Of a DNA stretch of 64,000 nt, positions 25,181 to 33,199 are shown in pieces (position 1 is the stretch's first letter; every line of letters begins with the position of its first letter). The stretch is from positions 620,001-684,000 of the forward strand of contig NZ_FOUK01000001.1 of the NCBI RefSeq assembly GCF_900114845.1, read 5' to 3'. Position numbers and translations under genes: made by a program. A model generated the notes under the pieces. It did no database searches. It had not been told where the DNA came from and was given only the letters and a program-made list of their open reading frames with translations. Source of the DNA: Pimelobacter simplex. Lineage in GTDB: Bacteria > Actinomycetota > Actinomycetes > Propionibacteriales > Nocardioidaceae.

Positions 25181-25823
25181 GCTGCCCGGCGATCGTCGTG
25201 GCCTGCTCCTCGGTGAACGTCCCGCCGATCTGGACCCGGCCGTCCTCGACGGCGTCCTGGATCGTCGGCGCGCTGATCACCTCGCCGTCGAGCACGATCG
25301 CGAGCAGCTTGTTGGTGCCGGCCAGCTCGCGGGTCAGGGCGCCGAAGGCCGTGGCGGCCTGGGCGTCGAAGCGGAGCGAGACGACCCAGTCGGTGAGGTT
25401 CGCCGGCTTCTCGGCCTCGGCGCTCTCGACGCCGCCGGTGATCTCGGCCGGCGCGAGCCGGTAGACGATGCCGGACTCGTCGCACGCGATGGTCTCGGCG
25501 CCGGCCTTGGGCTGGCCGGCCGGGACGTCGCTGCAGTCCTCGGGCAGCGGCGTGCTCTCGGCGCCGTCGGCCGGGATGCCGGTGGCCTCGAGGACCCGGC
25601 GGAACTGCACCGGTCCGCTCGGGGCGGCGTCGTCGGAGGCGTCGTCGGAGGCCTCGTCGCCGGCCGCGGGGGAGTCGCCGGGAGCGGGGCTGGAGGCGGC
25701 GGCGTCGGCGCCGGAGCCGTCCTTGTCGGTGGCGTCGCCGTCGTCACCGCTGCCGCAGGCGGAGAGCGCGAGAGTGAGCGCAGCGGCAACGGTCGTGGCC
25801 TGGAGCATCCGAGAGAGTGCCAT
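25167..25823 (-). CDS. Lipoprotein with SecD P1-head-like domain
   Basis: 218 residues. Signal peptide with lipobox TLALSACGS, then an acidic Asp/Ala/Ser-rich linker (residues about 24-68). The C-terminal 60 residues (FGALTRELAGTNKLLAIVLD, then GEVISAPTIQDAVEDGRVQI, then GGTFTEEQATTIAGQL) look like the periplasmic P1 head domain of the translocon subunit SecD. No membrane segments follow, so it is not SecD itself. It is divergent from the dipeptidase, with only 44 bases between starts. Possibly an accessory factor in late protein export; that is inference. Confidence 0.75.
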   Translation of the reverse strand: MALSRMLQATTVAAALTLALSACGSGDDGDATDKDGSGADAAASSPAPGDSPAAGDEASDDASDDAAPSGPVQFRRVLEATGIPADGAESTPLPEDCSDVPAGQPKAGAETIACDESGIVYRLAPAEITGGVESAEAEKPANLTDWVVSLRFDAQAATAFGALTRELAGTNKLLAIVLDGEVISAPTIQDAVEDGRVQIGGTFTEEQATTIAGQLTKR

Positions 25824-25854
25824 ACCGCGATCATGCCTGACGGAGGTTCCGCAC

Positions 25855-25860
25855 TAGGTT
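25855..25860 (+). promoter_or_regulatory. Leaderless -10 element of M20 dipeptidase gene
   Basis: TAGGTT, 7 bases before the ATG at 25868, without a ribosome-binding site. Confidence 0.6.
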
Positions 25861-25867
25861 GGGGCCC

Positions 25868-27220
25868 ATGACCGGACCCGTCTCCACCACTGACCTGCGC
25901 GCGCGCCTCGCCGAGCTCCTGCCCGGCGTCCGATCGGACCTCGAGGCCCTCGTCCGCATCCAGTCCGTCAGCGCCGATCCCGACCGCCTCGACCAGGTCG
26001 AGGTGAGTGCGCGGGCGACCGCCGACCTCTTCGCCGCCGAGGGGGTGGACGTCCAGATCGTGCGCGCCTTCGACGGCGCCCCGCCCGCCGTGATCGGTGA
26101 GAAGAAGGGGCCCGCGGGCGCGCCCACGGTGCTGCTCTACGCCCACCACGACGTGCAGCCCGAGAACGATCACGCCGAGTGGGACAGCGCGCCGTACGAG
26201 CCGACCGAGCGCAACGGCCGCCTCTACGGTCGCGGCGTCGCCGACGACAAGGGCGGCATCATGACCCACGTCGCCGCGCTGCGGATGCTCGGCGACGAGC
26301 TGCCCGTCACCGTTCGGCTCTTCATCGAGGGCGAGGAGGAGGTCGCCAGCGCGACCCTGCCCCAGCTCCTCGAGAAGTACGTCGACGAGCTGCGCTCCGA
26401 CGTCATCGTGATCGCCGACTCGGGCAACTGGGACATCGGCGTCCCCGCGCTGACCACGAGCCTGCGCGGCCTGGTCCGCGTCAACGTCGAGGTCCGCACG
26501 CTGACCCACGCCGTCCACCAGGGCATGTGGGGCGGCCTGGTCCCCGACGCCCTGATCACCCTCTCGCGCCTCATCGCCTCGCTGCACGACGACGCCGGCC
26601 AGGTCGCCGTCGCCGGCCTGCACTCCGGCCCCGCCGCCGACGTCGACTACCCCGAGGAGCGGCTGCGCGCCGAGTCCGGGGTGGCCGAGGGCGTCCAGTG
26701 GGTCGGCTCCGGCCCCGCCGTCGAGCGGCTCTGGACCCAGCCCGCGCTGTCGGTCATCGGCCTCGACGCGCCCAAGGTCGACGGCTCGTCCAACACGCTC
26801 ATCCCGTCGGCGCGGGCCCGCCTCGCGCTCCGCACCGCGCCCGGCGAGACGTCCGAGAACGCGCTGGCCTGCCTCAAGGCGCACCTCGAGAAGCACGTGC
26901 CGTGGGGCGCGCAGCTCACCGTCGACGTCGTCGACACCGGCGAGCCGATCGCGCTCGACGTCAACGGCCCGGCGTACGACGCCGCGCGGTCGGCTTTCGC
27001 CGAGGCCTGGGACGGCACCGCCCCGGTCGACATGGGCGTCGGCGGCTCGATCCCGTTCATCGCCGAGTTCCTCGAGACCTTCCCCCAGGCGGCGGTGCTG
27101 GTGACCGGCGTCGAGGACCCCGACACCCGCGCGCACGGCCCCAACGAGGGCCTGCACCTGGCCGAGTTCGAGAAGGTCCTGCTCGCCGAGGCGCTGCTGC
27201 TCCGCAACCTCGGCGCCTGA
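25868..27220 (+). CDS. M20-family dipeptidase
   Basis: 450 residues. Zinc-binding H93 and D95 in LLYAHHDVQPEN, the bridging aspartate in LYGRGVADDKGG near residue 128, the catalytic glutamates in LFIEGEEEVAS near 158, and a final metal histidine in DPDTRAHGPNEGLHL near the end. These cytoplasmic enzymes hydrolyse dipeptides or N-acyl/carbamoyl amino acids. The ATG is preferred over a TTG nine bases upstream because of the leaderless promoter spacing. Exact substrate not determined. Confidence 0.93.
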   Translation: MTGPVSTTDLRARLAELLPGVRSDLEALVRIQSVSADPDRLDQVEVSARATADLFAAEGVDVQIVRAFDGAPPAVIGEKKGPAGAPTVLLYAHHDVQPENDHAEWDSAPYEPTERNGRLYGRGVADDKGGIMTHVAALRMLGDELPVTVRLFIEGEEEVASATLPQLLEKYVDELRSDVIVIADSGNWDIGVPALTTSLRGLVRVNVEVRTLTHAVHQGMWGGLVPDALITLSRLIASLHDDAGQVAVAGLHSGPAADVDYPEERLRAESGVAEGVQWVGSGPAVERLWTQPALSVIGLDAPKVDGSSNTLIPSARARLALRTAPGETSENALACLKAHLEKHVPWGAQLTVDVVDTGEPIALDVNGPAYDAARSAFAEAWDGTAPVDMGVGGSIPFIAEFLETFPQAAVLVTGVEDPDTRAHGPNEGLHLAEFEKVLLAEALLLRNLGA

Positions 27221-27235
27221 TCGGAGCCCGCCGGC

Positions 27236-28774
27236 TCAGTCCCGGTCCTCGAGCGCCGCGAGCACCTCGCGCGCGGCCTCGAGGACCCCGGGCCGGGCGT
27301 CGGTCGCCGTCGCCGTCACCCGCACGGTGACGTTCCGCAGCCGGACCGTCAGCTCCAGGGCCCGGCTGCGCTCGACGAGCCAGGCGCTGTCGCCCAGGCC
27401 GGGCACGTCCTCGGCGCCGTCCTCGCGCGCCGGTGCGGGCGCCTCCGGCAGCCCCGCCTCGACGGCGACCGAGAACCGCCGCCCGCCACCCCACCAGCAC
27501 GACGCGTCGACCCGCTCGTCGGCCGCGAGGCCGACCTGGGCGAGCGTCTCGCCGCTGACCGCGCGGCACGCGTCGAACACCTCCGCCGGGCGCAGGTCGC
27601 CCTCGCGCCAGGCCAGCCGGTCGAGGTAGGCCGACGTCGGCGTCCCGTCGGCCGGCAGCCGGTAGGCCCGCATCCCGTCCCGGCCCGCGGTGTAGGCGAC
27701 GCCGTCGGCCACGAGCAGCGCCGCGCCGCGGACCCGCCCCAGCACGACCGGCTCGCCCGAGCCGTCGAGCGGCAGCCGGCGCAGCACGGCCGGCGCGTCC
27801 GGGAGCCACCCCGGCACCCGGTCGTAGGTGATCACGGCGTCCCCGGCGACGCCGGCCACCTCCTCCTGCGGGTCGAGCGGCTGGGCCGAGAGCTCCTCGC
27901 CGGTGCCCGCGTCGGAGACGACGAGCGCGCCGTCGTAGCCCTGCACCACACGGTCGTCGACGGTCGCGGTGAACAGCCCGAGGCCGCGGCCGACCACGCG
28001 GACCTGGCCCCCGTGCTCGACGTACAGGTCGCTGCCCCACTGGCCGCGCTCGGTGCCGACGACGAGAGGCGCGGCCTGGACCGGGAACAGGTTGCTGGCG
28101 TCGCGGGTCCGGAACGTCCGCACCCGGCGGCCGGTGTCGGTCTCGGTGACGGTCGCTCGGGTCTCGATCGTCGGGCTGCGCCGGAGGTTGAGCGAGGTCA
28201 GCGCGACCAGGTGCGGGCCGTCGGTGGTGTACTCGGCGTCGTCGGACCGCGACAGCACCGCCCCGTCGCGGACGTCGAGCCGCAGCGCCGCTCCGATCAC
28301 GGTGTCGGTCACGGCGACGACCTTGGTGCCCGCGCCGGCGCCGTCGTACCGGGCGTCGTCCCAGTGGGAGGGGTGCTGGTCCCTGAGATCCTTGCGCCAG
28401 CGCAGCGCGCCGTCGTGGAGGTCGACGAGCGCGGCGGCCGCGCAGGTCTGCGGCTTCGCAGTGCGCTGCACGACCAGGGCCAGGAGGCTGTCGGGGTTGG
28501 GGGCGAGCGCGGTCGTGCAGATCCCGGGCGCCAGCGACCGGGTCCAGCGCACCGCGCCGGTCGCCCGGTCGAGGCCGGTCAGCGTCGCCTTGCCGGCCAC
28601 CACGAGCAGGTCGTCGACCAGCCAGGCCCGGTCGCCGGTGACGCCTGCCGCGGTCCACGCGGGCGCGAGCTCGGGCAGCGCGGGGGCGGGGCGAGGGCCG
28701 GGGTCGTCGCCGGCATCGCACGCGGTGAGCAGTGCGGCGAGGAGCAGGCCGGCCAGGACGCGGGGGAGGAGCAC
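27236..28774 (-). CDS. PQQ-like beta-propeller lipoprotein
   Basis: 512 residues. Signal peptide VLAGLLLAALLTACDAG gives a lipobox. Repeated blades of the pyrrolo-quinoline-quinone/WD40-like propeller can be seen, for example VAGKATLTGLDRATGAVRWT, VDLHDGALRWRKDL and ALVVSDAGTGEELSA. There are no catalytic PQQ residues that I can point to, so a scaffolding or sensing role outside the membrane is more likely than dehydrogenase activity. GTG start with GGAGAGG eight bases upstream; longer upstream frames would destroy the signal peptide. Convergent with the dipeptidase. Confidence 0.8.
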   Translation of the reverse strand: MLLPRVLAGLLLAALLTACDAGDDPGPRPAPALPELAPAWTAAGVTGDRAWLVDDLLVVAGKATLTGLDRATGAVRWTRSLAPGICTTALAPNPDSLLALVVQRTAKPQTCAAAALVDLHDGALRWRKDLRDQHPSHWDDARYDGAGAGTKVVAVTDTVIGAALRLDVRDGAVLSRSDDAEYTTDGPHLVALTSLNLRRSPTIETRATVTETDTGRRVRTFRTRDASNLFPVQAAPLVVGTERGQWGSDLYVEHGGQVRVVGRGLGLFTATVDDRVVQGYDGALVVSDAGTGEELSAQPLDPQEEVAGVAGDAVITYDRVPGWLPDAPAVLRRLPLDGSGEPVVLGRVRGAALLVADGVAYTAGRDGMRAYRLPADGTPTSAYLDRLAWREGDLRPAEVFDACRAVSGETLAQVGLAADERVDASCWWGGGRRFSVAVEAGLPEAPAPAREDGAEDVPGLGDSAWLVERSRALELTVRLRNVTVRVTATATDARPGVLEAAREVLAALEDRD

Positions 28775-28846
28775 GCTCGGAACCTCTCCGCGGGGCGGTC
28801 CGGGCAAACCGGCACCGACTATTCCCGCCAAAGTCTAGCGATCCAC

Positions 28847-28852
28847 TAGACT
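28847..28852 (+). promoter_or_regulatory. Leaderless -10 element of FAD/NAD(P)-binding protein gene
   Basis: TAGACT, 6 bases before the ATG at 28859, with no ribosome-binding site. Confidence 0.6.
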
Positions 28853-28858
28853 CACCTC

Positions 28859-30250
28859 ATGACGTCGACCCAGGCCGCCGCGCCCACCCCCGCCCCCCTC
28901 CGCGCGCGTACCCGCGTCGCGGTGATCGGCGGCGGTGCGAGCGGGGTCCTGACGGCGATCAACCTGCTCGTCCGCTCCGACGACCCGGGCCTCGAGGTGG
29001 TCGTCCACGAGGCCAGCGGCATCGTCGGGCGCGGCATCGCCTACGGCACCAACGACCAGCGGCACCTGCTCAACGTCCGGGCCCGGCACATGAGCGCCTT
29101 CCCCGACGCGCCCTCCGACCTGCTCGACTGGGCGCTGCGGACCGGGCGGGGCAGCGACCCGCAGGCGTTCCTGCCGCGCGCCGACTACGCGATCTACCTC
29201 CAGGACCGGCTCGCGGACGTCGCCGACGACCGGCTCCGGATCCGGGCCGGCCGGGTGCGCGACGTGGTCCCCACGGCGACCGGCTTCGACGTCGTCACCG
29301 AGCGCTCGACCGCGCCCGCGGACGCCGTCGTCCTCTGCCACGGCAACCAGCCGCCGCGGCCGCTCGCCGACCTCCCCGACGCGCCCTGGCACATCGGCAA
29401 CCCGTGGCAGCTCGGCCGGCTCCGCGCCCTCCCTGCCGACGCCCGGGTGGTCGTGGTCGGCACCGGCCTGACCGCCGTCGACACCGTCATCACGCTGCTC
29501 GAGGACGGCCCCGAGCGCCACGTCACCATGCTCAGCCGCAGCGGCACCCTGCCCAAGCCGCACGTCGAGCAGGCGCACACCGCGTGGGTCACCAAGGTCC
29601 CCGACGACGCGGTGACCGCCGACCAGGTCGCCGAGGCCGTCGCCGAGGAGTGTCGCGCCGCCGCCGAGCGCGGAGTCGGCTGGCGCGCCGTCGTCGACGG
29701 CCTGCGTCCCCTCACCCAGGAGCTCTGGCGCCGCCTCCCGCACGACGAGCGGCGCCGCTTCCTCGACGTCCACGTGCGCGAGTGGGAGGTGCGCCGGCAC
29801 CGGATGGCGCCCGAGGTCGCGCTGCGCCTCCAGCGATACCGCTACGACGGCCGGCTCACCATCCGGCCCGGCACCCTGCACGAGGTCGACGACCTCGGCG
29901 AGCGCTGCGCCGTCACCGCGGCGCCGGGTGCCACGCCGATCCCGGCCGACGCCGTCGTCAACTGCACCGGCCCCCTCGCCGACGTGCGGCGCAGCGCCGA
30001 CCCGCTGATCCAGGCGCTGGTCGCCCGCGGCACGGTCGCTCCCGACCCGCTCGCGCTCGGCATCGACAGCACCGTCGACGGACGGGTCGTGGACGCGTCC
30101 GGCGCGGTCGTCGACGGCCTCTACGTGGTGGGACCGCCGCGCAAGGGCACGCTCTGGGAGTCGACCGCGATCCCCGAGATCCGGGCCCAGGCCGCCCAGG
30201 TCGCGAGCGCCGTGGTGGAGCGCACGTCTCGGAGCATCGCCGCCAACTGA
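28859..30250 (+). CDS. FAD/NAD(P)-binding oxidoreductase (NAD_binding_9 type)
   Basis: 463 residues. The FAD dinucleotide motif VAVIGGGASGVLTAINLL is at residues 20-37. The typical second segment GRGIAYGTNDQRHLLNVRAR follows, and a second nucleotide site VVVVGTGLTAVDTVITLL lies near residue 200. This matches the family of YdhS-like FAD-NAD(P) proteins with undefined substrates. It stands alone, between the lipoprotein (divergent) and purF, whose promoter lies in the following 33 bases. Confidence 0.87.
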   Translation: MTSTQAAAPTPAPLRARTRVAVIGGGASGVLTAINLLVRSDDPGLEVVVHEASGIVGRGIAYGTNDQRHLLNVRARHMSAFPDAPSDLLDWALRTGRGSDPQAFLPRADYAIYLQDRLADVADDRLRIRAGRVRDVVPTATGFDVVTERSTAPADAVVLCHGNQPPRPLADLPDAPWHIGNPWQLGRLRALPADARVVVVGTGLTAVDTVITLLEDGPERHVTMLSRSGTLPKPHVEQAHTAWVTKVPDDAVTADQVAEAVAEECRAAAERGVGWRAVVDGLRPLTQELWRRLPHDERRRFLDVHVREWEVRRHRMAPEVALRLQRYRYDGRLTIRPGTLHEVDDLGERCAVTAAPGATPIPADAVVNCTGPLADVRRSADPLIQALVARGTVAPDPLALGIDSTVDGRVVDASGAVVDGLYVVGPPRKGTLWESTAIPEIRAQAAQVASAVVERTSRSIAAN

Positions 30251-30270
30251 GCGTTGCGGCCGATCGCCGG

Positions 30271-30276
30271 TACGCT
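30271..30276 (+). promoter_or_regulatory. Leaderless -10 element of purF
   Basis: TACGCT, 7 bases before the GTG of purF, with no ribosome-binding site. Confidence 0.55.
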
Positions 30277-30283
30277 GAAACCC

Positions 30284-31744
30284 GTGTGCGGAGTCTTCGG
30301 CGTATGGGCCCCGGGTGAGGACGTCGCCAAGCTGACCTACTTCGGCCTCTACTCCCTGCAGCACCGGGGACAGGAGTCCGCGGGCATCTCGGTCAGCAAC
30401 GGGCGCCAGATCCTCGTCTACAAGGACATGGGACTCGTCTCCCAGGTGTTCGACGAGAACACCCTCGAGTCGTTCGCGGGGCACCTCGCGGTCGGCCACT
30501 GTCGCTACTCGACCACGGGCGCGAGCACGTGGCAGAACGCGCAGCCGACGTTCCGGCCCACCGAGGACGGCTCGATCGCGCTCGGTCACAACGGCAACCT
30601 GATCAACACCGCGGCACTCGCCGAGATGGTCAAGGAGCTGCCGAGCGACGACGGCGAGCTCGACATCCACGCGCGCGACCTCGAGGCGTCGACCAACGAC
30701 ACCAGCCTGGTCACCGCGCTGCTCGCGCACCACCCCGACCAGTCGCTCGAGGCGCGTGCGCTCGAGCTGCTGCCGCAGGTCGAGGGCGCCTTCTCCTTCG
30801 TCTTCATGAACGAGAACACGCTCTACGCCGCCCGCGACCCCGAGGGCATCCGGCCGCTCGTGCTCGGCCGGCTCGACCGGGGCTGGGTCGTCGCGAGCGA
30901 GGACGCCGCGCTGGCCACGATCGGAGCGAGCGTCATCCGCGAGGTCGAGCCCGGCGAGCTGATCGTCATCGACGAGGACGGCCTGCGCTCCCACAAGTTC
31001 GCCGAGCCGCGCCGCAAGGGCTGCGTGTTCGAGTACGTCTACCTCGCCCGCCCCGACGCCACCATCGCCGGGCGCAGCGTCCACGAGGCGCGCGTCGAGA
31101 TGGGCCGCCAGCTGGCCCGGGAGTTCCCGGTCGAGGCCGACCTGGTGATCCCGGTCCCCGAGTCCGGTACGCCGGCCGCGTCCGGCTACGCGCTCGAGAG
31201 CGGCATCCCGTTCGGCCAGGGCTTCGTCAAGAACGCCTACGTCGGCCGCACCTTCATCCAGCCGTCGCAGACGCTGCGCCAGCTCGGCATCCGGCTCAAG
31301 CTCAACGCGCTGGAGCACATGATCCGCGGCAAGCGGGTCGTCGTCGTCGACGACTCGATCGTGCGCGGCAACACCCAGCGCGCCCAGGTCCGGATGCTCC
31401 GCGAGGCCGGCGCGCTCGAGGTGCACGTCCGGATCTCCAGCCCGCCGGTGAAGTGGCCGTGCTTCTACGGCATCGACTTCGCGACGCGGGCCGAGCTGAT
31501 CGCCAACGGCCTCGACGCCGCCGAGATCGCCGCCAGCGTCGGCGCCGACAGCCTCGGCTACATCTCGCTCGACGGCATGGTCGAGGCGACCGGCCAGCCG
31601 CAGGCCACCCTCTGCACCGCGTGCTTCACCGGCGACTACCCGATCGAGCTGCCCGACGAGAGCCTGCTCGGCAAGCACCTGCTGGAGGCGACGCTCGCCC
31701 CCAGCACGCACGGCGAGGCGCTGCCCGTCTTCAACAACCCGTGA
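30284..31744 (+). CDS. purF: Amidophosphoribosyltransferase
   Basis: 486 residues, first committed enzyme of purine synthesis (PRPP plus glutamine to phosphoribosylamine). The start at GTG 30284 places Cys at position 2 (VCGVFGVWAP), which becomes the N-terminal nucleophile after Met removal; there is no propeptide. An in-frame upstream codon at 30254 would bury it and is rejected. The PRPP motif is VVVVDDSIVRGNT. Cysteines in RRKGCVFEYVY, VKWPCFYGIDF and LCTACFTGDYP match the ligands of the oxygen-sensitive [4Fe-4S] cluster of B. subtilis-type PurF. purM follows 26 bases later. Confidence 0.97.
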   Translation: MCGVFGVWAPGEDVAKLTYFGLYSLQHRGQESAGISVSNGRQILVYKDMGLVSQVFDENTLESFAGHLAVGHCRYSTTGASTWQNAQPTFRPTEDGSIALGHNGNLINTAALAEMVKELPSDDGELDIHARDLEASTNDTSLVTALLAHHPDQSLEARALELLPQVEGAFSFVFMNENTLYAARDPEGIRPLVLGRLDRGWVVASEDAALATIGASVIREVEPGELIVIDEDGLRSHKFAEPRRKGCVFEYVYLARPDATIAGRSVHEARVEMGRQLAREFPVEADLVIPVPESGTPAASGYALESGIPFGQGFVKNAYVGRTFIQPSQTLRQLGIRLKLNALEHMIRGKRVVVVDDSIVRGNTQRAQVRMLREAGALEVHVRISSPPVKWPCFYGIDFATRAELIANGLDAAEIAASVGADSLGYISLDGMVEATGQPQATLCTACFTGDYPIELPDESLLGKHLLEATLAPSTHGEALPVFNNP

Positions 31745-31752
31745 CACCCAGC

Positions 31753-31758
31753 AAGGAG
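31753..31758 (+). promoter_or_regulatory. Ribosome-binding site of purM
   Basis: AAGGAG upstream of GTG 31771, with GAGGGA a little closer. This supports the start at 31771 rather than the in-frame GTG at 31741 that overlaps the purF stop. Confidence 0.5.
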
Positions 31759-31770
31759 ACCGAGGGAATC

Positions 31771-32832
31771 GTGGCCGACAACGCCTATGCCCGTGCCGGC
31801 GTCGACATCGAGGCCGCGGACCGCGCCGTCGACCTGATGAAGGAGTGGGTCGAGAAGGCCCGCCGTCCCGAGATGCGGGGTGGCCTGGGCGGCTTCGCCG
31901 GCCTCTTCGACGCCTCGGCCCTGCTGTCCTACCGGCGCCCGCTGCTGGCGACCTCGACCGACGGCGTCGGCACCAAGGTCGCCGTCGCCCAGATGGTCGA
32001 CAAGCACGACACCATCGGCTTCGACCTCGTCGGCATGGTCGTCGACGACCTCGTCGTCTGCGGTGCCGAGCCGCTCTTCATGACCGACTACATCGCCACC
32101 GGCAAGGTCGTCCCCGAGCGGATCGCGGCCATCGTCAAGGGCATCGCCGAGGCGTGCGTCGAGGCCGGCTGCGCGCTCGTCGGCGGCGAGACCGCCGAGC
32201 ACCCCGGCCTCCTCGCCCCCGACGAGTACGACGTCGCCGGCGCCACCACCGGCGTGGTCGAGGCCGACGCCCTGCTCGGCGCCTCCCGGGTGCGCGAGGG
32301 CGACGTCGTCATCGCGATGGCCGCCAGCGGCCTGCACTCCAACGGCTACTCGCTGGCCCGCCACGTCTTCTTCACCCAGGCCGGCTGGAGCGTCGAGCGC
32401 CACGTCGACGAGCTCGGCCGCACCCTCGGCGAGGAGCTCCTCGAGCCGACCCGCCTCTACACCAAGCCCTGCCTCACGATCGCCCGCGAGACCGAGACCC
32501 ACGCCATGGCCCACGTGACCGGCGGCGGCCTCGCCAACAACCTCGCGCGCGTCATGCCGCCCGAGCTCAAGGCGACCCTCGACCGCGCCACCTGGACGCC
32601 GGGCCCGGTCTTCGACCTCGTCCGCCGCCTCGGCGACGTCGCCCAGCCCGACCTCGAGGCCACCCTCAACTGCGGCGTCGGCATGGTCGCCCTCGTCGCC
32701 CCCGACGCCGTCGACGGCGCCCTGGCCCGCCTCGCGGAGTCCGGGATCGACAGCTGGGTGGCCGGCGACGTCACGGTCGATCCCGACCAGAAGGGCACCG
32801 TCGAGCTGGTCGGCCAGCACCCCGGCTGGTGA
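31771..32832 (+). CDS. purM: Phosphoribosylformylglycinamidine cyclo-ligase (AIR synthetase)
   Basis: 353 residues. It closes FGAM to AIR with ATP. The typical opening is YARAGVDIEAADRAVDLMKE. Family motifs follow: LGGFAGLFD, STDGVGTKVAVAQ, VGMVVDDLVVCGAEPLFMTD and AMAASGLHSNGYSLARHV, then the glycine-rich TGGGLANNLARVMP. The GTG at 31771 is chosen by similarity and by the AAGGAG upstream. It is co-transcribed with purF. Confidence 0.97.
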   Translation: MADNAYARAGVDIEAADRAVDLMKEWVEKARRPEMRGGLGGFAGLFDASALLSYRRPLLATSTDGVGTKVAVAQMVDKHDTIGFDLVGMVVDDLVVCGAEPLFMTDYIATGKVVPERIAAIVKGIAEACVEAGCALVGGETAEHPGLLAPDEYDVAGATTGVVEADALLGASRVREGDVVIAMAASGLHSNGYSLARHVFFTQAGWSVERHVDELGRTLGEELLEPTRLYTKPCLTIARETETHAMAHVTGGGLANNLARVMPPELKATLDRATWTPGPVFDLVRRLGDVAQPDLEATLNCGVGMVALVAPDAVDGALARLAESGIDSWVAGDVTVDPDQKGTVELVGQHPGW

Positions 32833-32974
32833 CCTCGGCCTCACCGGCGCGCGGGGGTGGTGCCCGACGTGCGGGAACACCCACCGGCCATGTACCGTTG
32901 GCCCCACGAGACTCTGATTCAGCAGTCCGGGGCCCGGAGGGTTCCCGGCCAAGTGTGCGAGGGGGCTGGACCCT

Positions 32975-33163
32975 ATGGGCCGCGGCCGTGCGAAAGCCAA
33001 GCAGACGAAGGTCGCTCGCGACCTGAAGTACCGCACTCACGAAACGGATCTCGGCGCACTCGCGCGTGAGCTCCACGGTGAGCCGGATGAGGTCGAGAAG
33101 ACGCCGGTGGACGACGTCGACCTCGACAAGTGGTCGGACTACGCCGACCCCCGCGCCGACTGA
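32975..33163 (+). CDS. DUF3073 protein
   Basis: 62 residues, lysine/arginine-rich at the start (MGRGRAKAKQTKVARDLKYR) and acidic at the end (DVDLDKWSDYADP). This short family is restricted to actinobacteria and is usually found beside purM, as here, but has no known role. ATG with GAGGGGG about ten bases upstream. A 142-base gap after purM likely contains its own promoter. Ends at a hairpin shared with the convergent gene. Confidence 0.9.
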   Translation: MGRGRAKAKQTKVARDLKYRTHETDLGALARELHGEPDEVEKTPVDDVDLDKWSDYADPRAD

Positions 33164-33180
33164 GCCCTGCCGCGCGCGGC

Positions 33181-33199
33181 GCGTCAGCGCTGCTGACGC
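33181..33199. terminator. Hairpin between DUF3073 gene and convergent gene
   Basis: GCGTCAGC (33181-33188) and its exact complement GCTGACGC (33192-33199) around a GCT loop. It overlaps the last codons of the leftward gene, so it could end transcription of the DUF3073 gene. Confidence 0.45.

Noticed and set aside
27236..28774. PQQ-dependent dehydrogenase
   Set aside because: Only the propeller repeat is visible; the conserved calcium/PQQ residues cannot be located and the protein is shorter than those enzymes.
28835..31747. A 970-residue open frame on the minus strand across the FAD protein and purF genes
   Set aside because: It is antisense to two clearly homologous genes, has the low-complexity Val/Gly/Asp/Arg composition expected of reverse frames in very GC-rich DNA, and shows no domain.
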